Below are positions 1 through 10,956 of a stretch of 64,000 bases of DNA, piece after piece. The position numbers were made by a program, and so were the translations under genes. Under the pieces are notes generated by a model. It saw nothing but the letters and a program-made list of their open reading frames with translations. It was not told the DNA's origin and ran no database searches. Each line of letters opens with the position of its first letter. The stretch's first letter is position 1. Source of the DNA: Allium sativum. Taxonomy: Eukaryota; Streptophyta; Magnoliopsida; Asparagales; Amaryllidaceae. The stretch lies in assembly GCA_030737875.1 (NCBI GenBank), contig CM060909.1, forward strand, positions 395,789,565 through 395,853,564, in the 5' to 3' direction.

Positions 1-147
1 AGCCACGAACGACGTCAAGGTTGCTTCAGCAACACTAGTGGTTGCTGAAGCAACCGAATGGTTGGTTCAACAACTCCGTTTAGCCGGCTTTAAATAAGTT
101 GGCAACGACTTTATACCCTTAGCCGGCTTATTTAAAGCCGGCTAAGG
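1..147. repeat. Cluster of perfect inverted repeats
   Basis: Two strong hairpins lie here. Bases 19-33 and 41-55 are a perfect 15-bp inverted repeat around a 7-nt loop. Bases 79-97 and 128-146 are a perfect 19-bp inverted repeat (arm TTAGCCGGCTTTAAATAAG), and the right arm is itself part of a second fold-back beginning at 119. No coding potential is seen. Such density suggests the subterminal or internal part of a DNA transposon or fold-back element that extends left of the window. Which family is unknown. Confidence 0.6.
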
Positions 148-200
148 TGAGATTTTTTTATTTAATTCCCTCCCCACTTAGCTGGCTTTGTGTGGAAAAT

Positions 201-204
<4 letters not shown>

Positions 205-231
<27 letters not shown>

Positions 232-330
232 GCCGGTAAAGGCAAAAATACTCCAACCCCGTTGGGGTTTGCTCGTGTCAACCGACGAAGATTTGAACGC
301 GAGCACCCTCCGTGGTTGGGGATGCTCTTA
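205..330 (-). mobile_element. SINE-like 3' fragment with poly-A tail
   Basis: Read on the minus strand, the segment contains a Pol III B-box-like string (GTTCAAATC, near 290-300) followed about 60 nt later by a run of roughly 25 A (T on the plus strand, about 205-231). That order fits the 3' half of a tRNA-derived SINE. No A box is visible and the upstream part is replaced by a GGTTGGGGATGCTCT motif typical of MITE ends (314-328), so the copy would be 5' truncated. Target-site duplications were not found. This is an inference from two short signals. Confidence 0.35.
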
Positions 331-360
331 AAAACGGCTCTTAGAGCACAACCAACAATG

Positions 361-383
361 GCTTGTTTAGTTACTAAACAAGC
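361..383. repeat. Perfect 23-bp palindrome
   Basis: The sequence GCTTGTTTAGT, one central T, then ACTAAACAAGC is perfectly self-complementary around base 372. It lies between the SINE-like segment and the TTATAACGGCAAA array. No function can be assigned. Confidence 0.7.
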
Positions 384-477
384 AACGGAGCAATCAGGTG
401 TGGCTTGTTCAGTCACCCGCGGCTAGTTTTGAGCTTGTTCGTGGTTGGTTGACTGAACAGGGGTTGGTGCTTATAAC

Positions 478-655
478 AGAAAAGTGTATGTCGTTATAAG
501 CTTATAACGGCAAACTCTTTGTCGTTATAATCTTATAACGGCAAAGAGTTTGCCGTTATATGCTTTGCCGTTATAACATTAGTTTTATAATCTTATAACG
601 GCAAAATGTTTGCCGTTGTAACCTTATAACGGCAAACACTTTGTCGTTGTAACCC
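478..655. repeat. Inverted-repeat array of TTATAACGGCAAA
   Basis: The 13-mer TTATAACGGCAAA and its reverse complement alternate about every 30-40 bp, giving four hairpin-capable pairs with short spacers (for example 496-526, 532-580, 592-623 and 624-655). Short motifs repeated in both orientations are typical of CACTA or other DNA-transposon subterminal regions, but no terminal inverted repeat is visible nearby. The element therefore stays unnamed. Confidence 0.65.
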
Positions 656-660
656 CCGAC

Positions 661-1890
661 CCGTGGCTGATTCCTTCTTCTGGTTGCTCCGCTCGTTGGA
701 CCAGTTTCAAAACAAGAGAGAATAACAGAACATGACGAATGGTTGGTTATGGTCTTGAAACTTGAGAGGAGTATAAGTGGAAATTTGATTACGTGATATG
801 ACCTCGTTCCATGCACGTCCACCACTCACCGCTGAATTTCCAGCAACGGAAGGATGTGTATCATCAATGGGATGGAAGGTAACATCAATGGGAGGTTTTT
901 GGAGAATTTCTTTGCCTGAACTTTCTGCCCAAAGAAAGACGCTTTGTCAGTATTAGGCAAAGCAGATGAATGATGGAATCTCATGAAAGTGTTGCAAATA
1001 CTGTATCCTATGAGTATCATAGGATCTTGCAGTCTGGTCCACCTACCGGAAGCGAGCACGGCTGTGTTTTGAATCCTTCGTCATCACTCGTGGTATTTGG
1101 AATTCCAGACGGGGAGACACTGTTCAGGCCTGCCGGAGATTGATTGTCTGGCGGCGTTTGGCTAGCAGGATAAGGGGAGGGCGAGCGAGATCGGGGAGGT
1201 GTTCTAGGGTTAGGACATGTTATGGGCAATTGATTGGAAGTGGAAGAAGAGTCCAGACGAGCGTCCGAAGGAGAGGTAGGGCTGTGGGGCATCGGCGTCG
1301 AGACAGGAGGGGAGAAGGGCGGCGGCTGAAAGGCAGGTGGCGGTATAGGGTTCTAAGCCCAAAGGTATCGAGATTTATCCCCATGAAAGTCGGTATAGGG
1401 TTTTTTCACCATGCTTCAAATCAAAACAATGAAATAAACGTACAATTTAGTAACTAATTACTAACACTTGCTAAAATTTGAAAACAACATTAAAATAATA
1501 TCAATTGCAAACAAGCATGTATCTTAATCTCTTAAACATTCAAAAATATTACTTTGAAAACGCAAAATCTTTTAAAATGAGCAATCATCCAATTATTACA
1601 GTTGTACAAACTTGTTACTACAGTTAAATCAATTTTTCTTTTTTAATTCTAACTTTCATGAAGAAGTTAATTATATAAATAGATACGATTTTAATGTACA
1701 TAATCGTGCCTGCAGATCGATTGTGATGAGAGGAATTCATGGAAAAGGTTAATTAGAAAAAAGATAATTGGATAGTGTTATCATTTTAGGATTTTGATTG
1801 AAAAGACATAAAAATGAAAATGAAGACACATATAAACTGTTTTTGCTAGCATAAAAAAATCTCTGGATTTTCGTTTATCCGCACTCTAAA
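661..1890. other. Unassigned region with a short Ser/Pro-rich ORF
   Basis: Bases 1017-1292 on the minus strand encode 91 residues rich in Ser, Pro and Asn. The frame lies in a locally GC-rich patch (about 1130-1350), unlike the AT-rich DNA around it. I recognise no domain. It could be a captured exon, the start of a retroelement ORF1, or chance. From 1400 to 1890 the DNA is AT-rich and I see nothing in it. Confidence 0.25.
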
Positions 1891-1901
1891 TTGTTGAAAT
1901 A

Positions 1902-2185
1902 GGGGATTCTCCAACTGTTTTAGAAATATGTGTTTGTTCAACAAATGCCTACAACAAACGCACGCCTCGACATCACGCGTTCGTTCTACAAACGTTTTAT
2001 CTTAGGCGTTGGTTGAACAGCTATCTGATATAAGACATTTGTTCAATAAACACCTGGATGATTTGCATATTTCGGGACGATTGCCCCAAAATCCATACTA
2101 TGGGGTGTTTTGAAACTTTATTGCGCCACTTTCTAGTGTAGATTTCCAAATTTTGCATTTCCATGTTTTGGTTGGAGATGCTCTA
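1902..2185. mobile_element. MITE-like element (about 285 bp)
   Basis: The segment begins with GGGGATTCTCCAACTG and ends with GGTTGGAGATGCTCTA, which form imperfect terminal inverted repeats around the GAGCATCTCCAACC-type end common in plant Harbinger-like MITEs. The interior is non-coding. A clean target-site duplication is not visible, so the boundaries and superfamily are tentative. Confidence 0.45.
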
Positions 2186-3874
2186 ACGTTTAATGTAAGT
2201 CAACCATGGATATAGATATTGTAGTTTGCAGAAAGTAACAGTTTCGTAATAATGCAATCAACAATTCTCAAGTGTGAAGAACTATCCAAAAGCACTCTAT
2301 GCTAACGTGAACAAAATAAGATTGTATTTCGTTTATTTGCACTTCTCAAGTTATGCATAAATGGAAGAGCCATTTTATAATATCTAAAGATAATGTAAGA
2401 CTAAATAACTCATATCTCAAAATGCTTTTCTAGGACGCATGTCTATTTTTGTTTTGACAATAACACTTCTACCCACATGAATGCATGTGTTCAGTAAAAT
2501 ATAATATTACCCCTCCTTGAGAAAATCTAAGTGTTGATACCACTACTTATATCATAATCTAATATCTTCTTTACTTGCAACACAAACAATCAAAATAGCC
2601 TTCTAAATATTATATCATAAACAAGTAATTTTAAATGAACTCTGCAAATTGAGTGTACGTGGATAGAATCTGATGTTGTACCTTAACTCACATGCTTAAA
2701 ATTTTCCTATCTTTCAAAAGCATTCAGTTGAAAATCTGTCTGATTTTAAGTCCACATTTTTATGTACACACTTGCAAAATCTTGTAACAGTTTGACCTGG
2801 TAAAGTCACTTGCATTCCTGTAATGTTCATATTACAGAATCACAAGGTATAGAATATGTACAAAGTAGCAACTTACATTCTACAAATTAACTGAATAAAA
2901 ATTTAATCATTTATTGATAAGCATGTTCAATATTTTTAAGAATAGCATGCATGAATATTCTAGTTTATGTACTGTACTCATGTAAACCTAATAGTTCTTA
3001 AACTTTTGAGGAGATATTCGCTGATGACAACATATATTTGGATAACCGTCAAACAATTAATGTCCGGTATGATTGTTATAGATAAGCTGAATGGGTATCT
3101 CTCTGCTTATAAGCAGCTCTTTTGGGTAAAAATGTATATTTATTAGTTAATCCACTGATGTGAATTATGTAAAACTGAATCATAAATCTAGCTTTTCGGA
3201 AAAAAATGGTGAATAATTGCAAACTTATGTTTAATTTATTTTATATTGGCTATAGCATATACCCATAGGATCCAATGCACCGTCTTTGTTAATTATTACA
3301 TTACCCAAATGTCTTATATTATGACAATTGACCATTATAGCACCATTTCATTTAATTTGCATTAATTAACCAATGTTATCTTTATGTGGACCGTTTGATT
3401 TAATGAGCAAGCATTCAGGATCACAGGATGAACACCCCAACGTAAGATACTAAGATTGATTTGAACAAAATATTTAAATAAAAAACATTATGATAAATTT
3501 AAACATGTATTATCCAGTTCAAAAATCCAGTTAAATTTATGAATCAATGATAAATCTATCATCAGTTTTTACTAATTAATCAGAAGAAGGATATATGCTT
3601 GAACAAAGAGCTTCATGAAACCATATTTCTAATTAACTCAAGCGCACATTACACATCTGAAGCCCCCCAAAATTAACAGCAAAATGAAACAAGTTTTCAC
3701 AGCCATTACATAAGACTTCAGAAATTTAATATCCCCCCACTTCAGTTTAGTTAGAATTCAAATTAATACTCTCATCCATACTACTTAACTAAACCATATC
3801 ATAAAAACAACAAGCTGACATCAAAATAAAAACTTAACTAAATCTATGTATTTCAATTTTTTTCCCTTCCTCTC
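2186..3874. other. AT-rich DNA downstream of the BBM-like gene
   Basis: No ORF, transposon end or repeat that I can support. The 3' untranslated region of the minus-strand gene must start directly left of 3875, but I see no clear AATAAA on the minus strand close enough to fix its end. Confidence 0.5.
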
Positions 3875-6800
3875 CTACTCTTCATGATTCCAAGCTGAGA
3901 ACTGAGGGGCGCCGATATTAGTAGTACTACTGCTTCTCTGTTCATCGATCCCATGCACCGAGTTCCCCATCCAAGCACTTTGATCGAACCCAACATTGTT
4001 ATTATCTACCTGTGCGCTAATCCCATAACTCGCATTGATCGGCATCACGTTATGGTACACGTTCCCATTATTATAAACAATGGAGTTTGATCCAGTGCTA
4101 TGCTCCATGGAAGAAGAAGAAGAGTCCAGGCCGATCATGTTATTATAGGGCTGAAAGAAATTGTACTGTGTGCCTCCATTGCTTAGGTGAAGCTCTTGCA
4201 AGTTATGTGCAGCATACTGAAGTTCTTCTTGCTTGCACATTAGGTCTCTGGTGGCTTGATGACTGTTGTAGTAGTTGGAGTAGTATTGGTTGTAGGCCTG
4301 AGCTTGCTGATATGCGTTTATAGCATCATTGCTTAATATTGGAGAAGTAATGATGCTGCCTGCAGCAGTTAAATTGTTTGACGAGTTTAGTTCTTTTAAA
4401 CGTTTAGCATGAGCACCGATTGGTAGGTTGCTGCTTTCGAGAATACTGTTTACATCATAACGGTTCATGTCGAAGTTTGTGACGGCATTCAGGCCTCGGA
4501 ATTTTATGGCAGCTATATCATATGCTTCTGCTGCTTCTTCTTGAGTACCTGCGGATATTTGGGAAATAAACCTTATGATGAATTAAGTATTTGTGGAAGT
4601 ATTGGTATTTTATATATGGAGCATAAACTTAGCTAGTTTGCAAGTGATATTTCCTATTTGTTCCACATAAAGCTTTCAAAATATGACAAGCACCTTGTTC
4701 ATATACTGTCTACAAAACTTGTATGTCAAGCACCAACTTCAAAGAAAAAAATGGTTCCCAAAATACATGGTTATCGGGTTTACTTTGTCGAACTAATAGT
4801 AGGCAGAAAATCAAACATATTACAAAATAAACTACTTTCCCCTAAAAAAAAGTAACAAGAGCACATTTGCACAATTTGGAGTCATTGCAATGCATTAATA
4901 TTTACACTTAAACAATTTGAAATGGCACTAAAGAAATAGCAAAAAGTTGCATGATTTTTAGATAGGTTGAAAGCTTTTGGATAATTAATCCATTGTGTGG
5001 TATTGCATATTGTGAAGAAAAACAAAATTTTCAAAAGTTCGATGTCTTGGGAAATCTATTTGATTGTTAATTAATGGTATATTTCAAAATAAATAAATAA
5101 GGAGATGCATGAAAAACGATAGGTGAAAAAGTGCTTACTGAAAGTTCCTAAATAAAGATCCTTGTTCCCTGCAACTCTACCTATTCTTGCCTGCCACCTT
5201 CCATGCTGATGATGCCTACATCACATTCAGCTTATATCTTAAATAATTGATCCCAAACTATTTTTGAACTATATATTTTGAATATGATGTGTTTATTAAG
5301 AAATCATAAGTTCATAACAAAACTGGTTGCTTAAGATGGCTAAAGCAAGCAAAAGAACAACAATGTTTTGACAACTTAGTACAAGGGGTTACAGCCAGTG
5401 TTGAGAGATTAATCTCGAAATGGGGAAGTCTGAATAAAAATTTGATGATCCATTTTGTTCCAACTCCGATACCTGAGATATAACATCCAACTGGATCATA
5501 TGATAATTTGTCCTACTCGGATAAAATCATTGTAAACATAATGCTACATTCTTCCATAAAATAATGCTTATAGCTGTTTAATATTTTAAATGCAAAACGA
5601 ATTAAAATACTGTAGACATTGTTTTCTAATATATTCAATAGTGAGTAAAGCTTGTGGGAAAATAATTGATACCTTGTTACTCCTCTATAAATAGAAGCAC
5701 CCCGTGAGAAACCACTGCTCTTTCTGCATGAAATGAAATATTAGACATTGGTTTTTATAGGGAAATTTGTGAAAATTGTTTCATATCACTATTCAACTTA
5801 GTATGTGTGCATAAGATTCAAATCACATAACATGTGTAAGATTGATAGATAATAGTAATAGTATTACCTTCGAAGAGAAGCTACATACTCCTGCCTTGTC
5901 ATGTTCTTCATCTCCTCTAGCTCTTTCTCATAATTACTTATCTAATGGTTAAAAATGAAAATTTAACACAACTATAAAAGAAGATTAAAGATTCTTTTAG
6001 ATATTAAATAACTCCTGTTCAAAATTACGCTAGTTCATTACCGGAAAATTTGTTGTTGTAGTAGTACCCCAATACTTGAGAGCTGCTAAATCATAAGATC
6101 TAGCCGCTTTATCTTCTTTATCGTAACCACCTATTCATATTTATGCACAGTGAAAATAATTATACAAATTAATAAAGGGAAAGTTTATACATTATAAAAT
6201 AAATTTTAGAACAAACATCATTGAATTACCTAAGTAGACTGCAAAATATGGAGCATTGACATTGGTTCATCACCCAAAGCAGGAAAACAAAATTATAGTT
6301 AGTAATTAAAATTTAAGTAAATTAATGTGAATTGCATTATTTCACAGGGATAACTTATTATATTCACTTGTTACCTTGTCTGCCCTTGCGAGTTTGGCCT
6401 TCTCGTCTGCAACTATTATCCCACAGGTGAGCTTCATAGCGACCCGTCCATCTGTGCCTGTGATAATGAAATTACTTGCTTAATTAAATTACCATTCTTC
6501 GTAACTTAAAATAATAGTAATAAAAGTAATCAAGATTCTAAATTAGGATATACATGACTAATTAATAAGAATGGAAAATAGCGAGCATGCATGATTCAGT
6601 GGATAAATCAAAAATAAAAATACATACTTCGTCACTCCACGGTAAATAGAAGTCCTTTGTCCAAATGTATCAATAGACTTCTTTGGTGCAACCTCTATTG
6701 CACCACTTTGTGCATCTAACCCACTGCCACTACCTTTTTCACTGCTTTCAATGCATGGAGGATTGATATTGCTGATTGAAAGCGACAAATTCTTGTTCTC

Positions 6801-7635
6801 CTGATGAGGCTGCTGCTGCTGCTGTGCTGGAACTGGTTGATTCCTTAACCAAGTTTTGATCATTGATATTCCGATACTTCCACCATTGTTATTATTGTTA
6901 CCGCTATTATTAGCACTAGTACCACCTCCACTAGCATCCACAATGTTTCCATTTATCTCGTTATTAGCAGGCATTGGCACTGCCATTTCAGCTGTTGGAA
7001 AGCAGTAGTGATCAGAAAAGGAATTGCCTCCAAGAAAATCTTCAAGCTTTGGTTGCTCCATGCTTTCAATGTTATTATGGTTATTGCTTGATCCAACAAG
7101 CATCGACAACTCCGAAGAGCTTTCATTCATGCTCCATTCTATTAAAATGGCATAAAAAACCGGAAATTTAGCATTGGTTTAAGATAATCAGAAAAGCAAA
7201 GTGGAACTATGATAAATGTTCAAGAAACCTTACTTTATAAAAACAAATATATAACGTAAAAATCAATAAAATTAGAAATCATAAAAATAAAACATGCAAT
7301 ACTAGATCCATGAACACAAAAAAGGTAGAAGAATTACGGGCTAATAAAATAAAGCAATATGTGATCAAAACAAACTGAAAATTGTAACTTAATTGTGATT
7401 ATAAATTATTTAAAAAATGTAATTCCCCTCTTATATTTTAGAAACTTGAATGGATACCTTGAGAGTGGTGATGGGATCCATCAAAGGCGTCCAGTATACC
7501 ATAAGAACCATCGCTTCTATGAATAGTCGGGGAGGCAGTAGGGAGACCATAGCAGTTGTTAGCTGACACATCATCCTCATAAGATTGTTGATCATGTGGT
7601 GAAAGGGAGAAACCTAGCCAATTGTTTGATGCCAT
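3875..7635 (-). CDS. BBM: BABY BOOM-like AP2/AINTEGUMENTA-LIKE (PLETHORA) transcription factor
   Basis: Nuclear DNA-binding transcription factor of the euANT clade; family members promote embryo and root stem-cell identity. Nine exons join in frame with GT-AG introns: 7635-7458, 7138-6628, 6457-6375, 6238-6230, 6130-6042, 5941-5868, 5723-5673, 5215-5139 and 4548-3875, giving 581 codons plus TAG. Arabidopsis BBM is of nearly the same length. The protein starts [13 protein letters not shown], has the euANT motif PKLEDFLGG near residue 90 and the BBM-type [11 protein letters not shown] motif near 150. Two AP2 domains (about 222-290 and 324-385) are joined by a 25-residue linker containing [12 protein letters not shown]. 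The diagnostic YRGVT, WDNSC, YLGGYD and YLGTF strings are intact. The C-terminus is Asn/Ser/Gln-rich and ends in SAWNHEE. The start is chosen because it opens the conserved N-terminal motif. PLT1/2 paralogy is the main alternative. No disabling mutation is seen. Confidence 0.95.
6230..6238 (-). other. 9-nt micro-exon of the BBM-like gene
   Basis: On the minus strand TTTTGCAG precedes TCTACTTAG, which is followed by GTAATTC. The nine bases complete Val-Tyr-Leu and the first base of Gly in the first AP2 domain; without them the conserved VYLGGYD string cannot be made and the flanking exons, though still in frame, lose three residues. Such a tiny exon at this place is a known feature of AP2/ANT-type genes. 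Confidence 0.93.
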
Positions 7636-8040
7636 TAAATTTAGTGTAGGTTAATTATAATAGTAGTAGACGATGAAAATCAACAATATTATTTGTGAAC
7701 TAAGGCAGCTTATTAATTAAAAGAGTAGTAATGGACGAAAGAAGCTAGCTAGAAGAAAGGAGAGAGTGAAAGGTAAATAGTAAAGGAGTAGGGTGAATAA
7801 CGGGGGTAATTAAAAGAAGAAGTGAGAATATGATTCAAAAAATTGGAAAAAAAGAAAGTGAGAAAAAAGGATGGAGAATTGAAGGGGTTGGTGCAGTGAT
7901 ATCAGTGCATTGGGACATGGAAGAGAGAAGAAGAGAAAAGGTCTGTGAGGAACCTGGAATTATAAAATATCAATTCAAAGTATAATTATGCAAACGAATT
8001 GGCATGTATATCTGAAGCCCTAGAATTTATAATAACTATT
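7636..8040 (-). promoter_or_regulatory. Leader and proximal upstream region of the BBM-like gene
   Basis: On the coding (minus) strand the DNA directly upstream of the ATG is strikingly pyrimidine-rich (7730-7960, CT/CTT runs), a pattern common in plant 5' leaders. A weak TATA-like string (TATTTTATAAT) lies about 340 nt upstream of the ATG, near 7970. Neither the start site nor any factor binding site can be fixed from sequence alone. Confidence 0.35.
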
Positions 8041-10420
8041 CATAGAGGGGGGCTACCTACAGTAATATTTAAATACACACATCATATGTACATTGTTTAT
8101 CTTAATGGTTATCATGCTCCTTCCGCAGAAATATGATATGATAAAAACCTGCATGTCTAACAACGTGAAACACAGTTGTAAATGGATTTGTGGTAAGAAA
8201 CTTGTATGATATTCATCGTTCTAACATTCTGAATAACAGTGACTGAGTGACATATGAGTTTCATGTTTTTTTTTTTTTCTTCAAAGGTAAAAGCTGAAAT
8301 CAACATATATGAAGATTAGCGTATTTTAGGTTCTGTACGTCAGAAAAATTTGTGAATATTAGAGAGTACGTGGACCAATTAACAGAAAGTTATGGTGCAA
8401 TTAATTATTAACAACATAGTTGAATATGAAAGCAAGTTGGCTTCTTGATCATCTTTGACCAAATATTTTAACTACGAAGTTAATACAAAAGGAAGTAAGC
8501 TAACCATAGGGGATGTTTCCACACAGAGTAGCTTTTGGGAAACTAAAATTGATATTTATCTATTTTTTAAATTTTAATTGCCAATTCTAAAGTAGGGCAC
8601 ACATAATTAACTCGAAGATAGCTTTAAATGTGTTATTCTCCTCTCAAAACCCTAGAAGCACACTTGTTTAAGTTGATCGACACTGACAATTTGTGACCAA
8701 AATACACTCTTATAATCAAGTCGACCTATGGTTTTTCATTAATATTATATCACTTCTTTAGCTTATCTTTCCTAGACATATCAGTCACTTTGGAAGTTTA
8801 TTATATATAGTTCGTGGTGGTTCAATTTATTAAGTGCTCCAAATAAAAATGAAAAATAGAATTTTTGTTACAAGCTTTTACTGTCATTGTATTTTTTATC
8901 AATATTACGCGATGAAGTTTTTTTTCTTCAAATAATTGAAATTGCAGTCAACATACATGTTACATGTTATTAAATTGAGCTTAATAATACCATAATATAT
9001 CACAACAGCAATAGTAAAAACTTAGAAAATGACACACCTCATCATGCTTAAATTCAATTATAATACAACTTTACTTTAGTACAAAATATTAACCCTAAAA
9101 CTTCAAAAGAGAGCTGTAATAATCTAATGTTGGGTAAAAGTAAAACTTAAACATAAATAATAAATTACCCAACAGGTTGTGTGAGGACAAAAACCCATGT
9201 CTTCTGGGTCTTGTGGTTCATTTCATCAAGTTCTAAAGAATTTCACTTTGGTATTAGTATTACAGTATTAAACTAATATCATGCATGTATTAATAACACA
9301 AAGTACGGATTAATGATAGATAAATGTGAAACAAAAGAGAGAGAAGGTTGAGGTGCATGTAAAAATAATTAAACGAATAAAAAATAACAAATTTCACCTT
9401 GGTTATTGCACAAGTTGTTGAATGCTTTGACTGTCAAATGAAGGAATCAAGTAATGAACAATGGTAAAACACATGCAAGCCCTTGCCCAATCCTTTTTCA
9501 TTTAAATTAACAGCCATTTAAAGCCTGTTCCCTGCACTGTAAAAAATAATTACAACTAATTTATTGCTTCTTGAGAATCTAACCCTTTCACGAGTCACAT
9601 GAAAATTGATACTTACAGTATCTCTAGAAATATTGCAGGGAGAAACTACTATACAGAAATTTTGCACTGGTTGCCAAATATCTGAATTAGAAACAGCTAA
9701 TGGATTGAAATGTGGGATATTTTTATATGGAGCAATACCAGTATAATTACTATACATATATCTATGAAAATTTGGATAACATCATAATACATAAAAAATT
9801 CTCCCTCGTCCGGAAAACATAACCATGATCTCTCTTTTTATATAAAACTAGCACCTTCCTCAACTATGATATATCTCATGTTACTTTGAGTATTAAGACA
9901 GTGAGTTTTTTCCGCAGATTGTAACTTAGTTTTTACTGCTAAAGAGAAAATTGATCTTCCAAACAAGAGTTATTTTCCATGTATAGAAATGATCATTCTT
10001 TCCTATGATATTTTTGCAGATACATGCACTTTGAAATAGACACGCTAAACAAATAGTGCATATATGTCTACACTTACATGTGCATTGAAATGGATGATGC
10101 GAAGGTTTAATCATTCAGTGCAAATATTCACACATATCTGGAACAACAAATAATGCATGTACTTTGCTCTTATATACACTTTTTCTGAAAGTAAAAATCC
10201 AATTTTCTGTAAACTCTAGGTGGTTGAACGGAACACAAAAAGCAGACTTAAGGCACATGGTAATGCAAACTTAAGGTACTCGATAATTATGTGAAATGTC
10301 GTCCATATTTATTTCAAAGAATATATATGTGCAAAATTGGACTCAATTATCTCCACTCTGAAATAGAAAATGCCATATTTCGGTTTGTTGATTCTCTATT
10401 TTTGCCGTTGTTCTTTTTGT
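8041..10420. other. AT-rich upstream intergenic DNA
   Basis: No convincing gene, transposon end or RNA gene. The short ORFs here have no recognisable domains. A T13 run lies at about 8266-8278. Confidence 0.5.
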
Positions 10421-10422
10421 TG

Positions 10423-10606
10423 TTTTAATTTTTGCATTTATATGCATTTTGAAATTAGTAATAAAAATTTGTACTCATGCAATGCAAATATTTCCATTTA
10501 TCTATGCTTTAAAAAAGACAATAAAGATTAGTTAACAACTGAAAAAAACATGTTGCTTTAATTTTTGCATTTATATGCATTTGGAAATTAATAATAAAAA
10601 TTTGTA
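10423..10606 (+). repeat. 53-bp direct duplication plus downstream long poly-T tract
   Basis: Bases about 10423-10475 recur at about 10556-10606 with three mismatches, both containing the core TTTGCATTTATATGCATTT. Spacing is about 133 bp. Further on, 10767-10813 is an uninterrupted run of about 46 T. No element boundary can be attached to either. Confidence 0.6.
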
Positions 10607-10764
10607 AAGATTTTAGTTAATCAGTAAAATTATTTGCTGTAGATGCTTGTAGTTTTCACAATTATTTTATATAATAGAACTGATTATATAGAGCACAGAT
10701 ATTTACACTTCATTCTTCAAAGTACCAGAGTGCAAAATCGTTGCACTTTAGCACAAAGCAGCTG

Positions 10765-10814
<50 letters not shown>

Positions 10815-10956
10815 TTGTTGTTGGAAATTGGGTACTTATTGTACATATTACATGAGATGTGGTTTCGACCGACTCTGACATTTCGCATCCTATTTCAACA
10901 TTTTAACCGGCCAAAAGAAGATTTTGTTTGAAATTATTTTAACAACAATGAGATAG

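Noticed and set aside
4087..4323. Plus-strand ORF inside the last BBM exon
   Set aside because: Antisense shadow of the low-complexity C-terminal coding region.
10767..10813. Poly-T tract as the tail of a second retroposon
   Set aside because: No 3' region, coding sequence or target-site duplication is attached to it.
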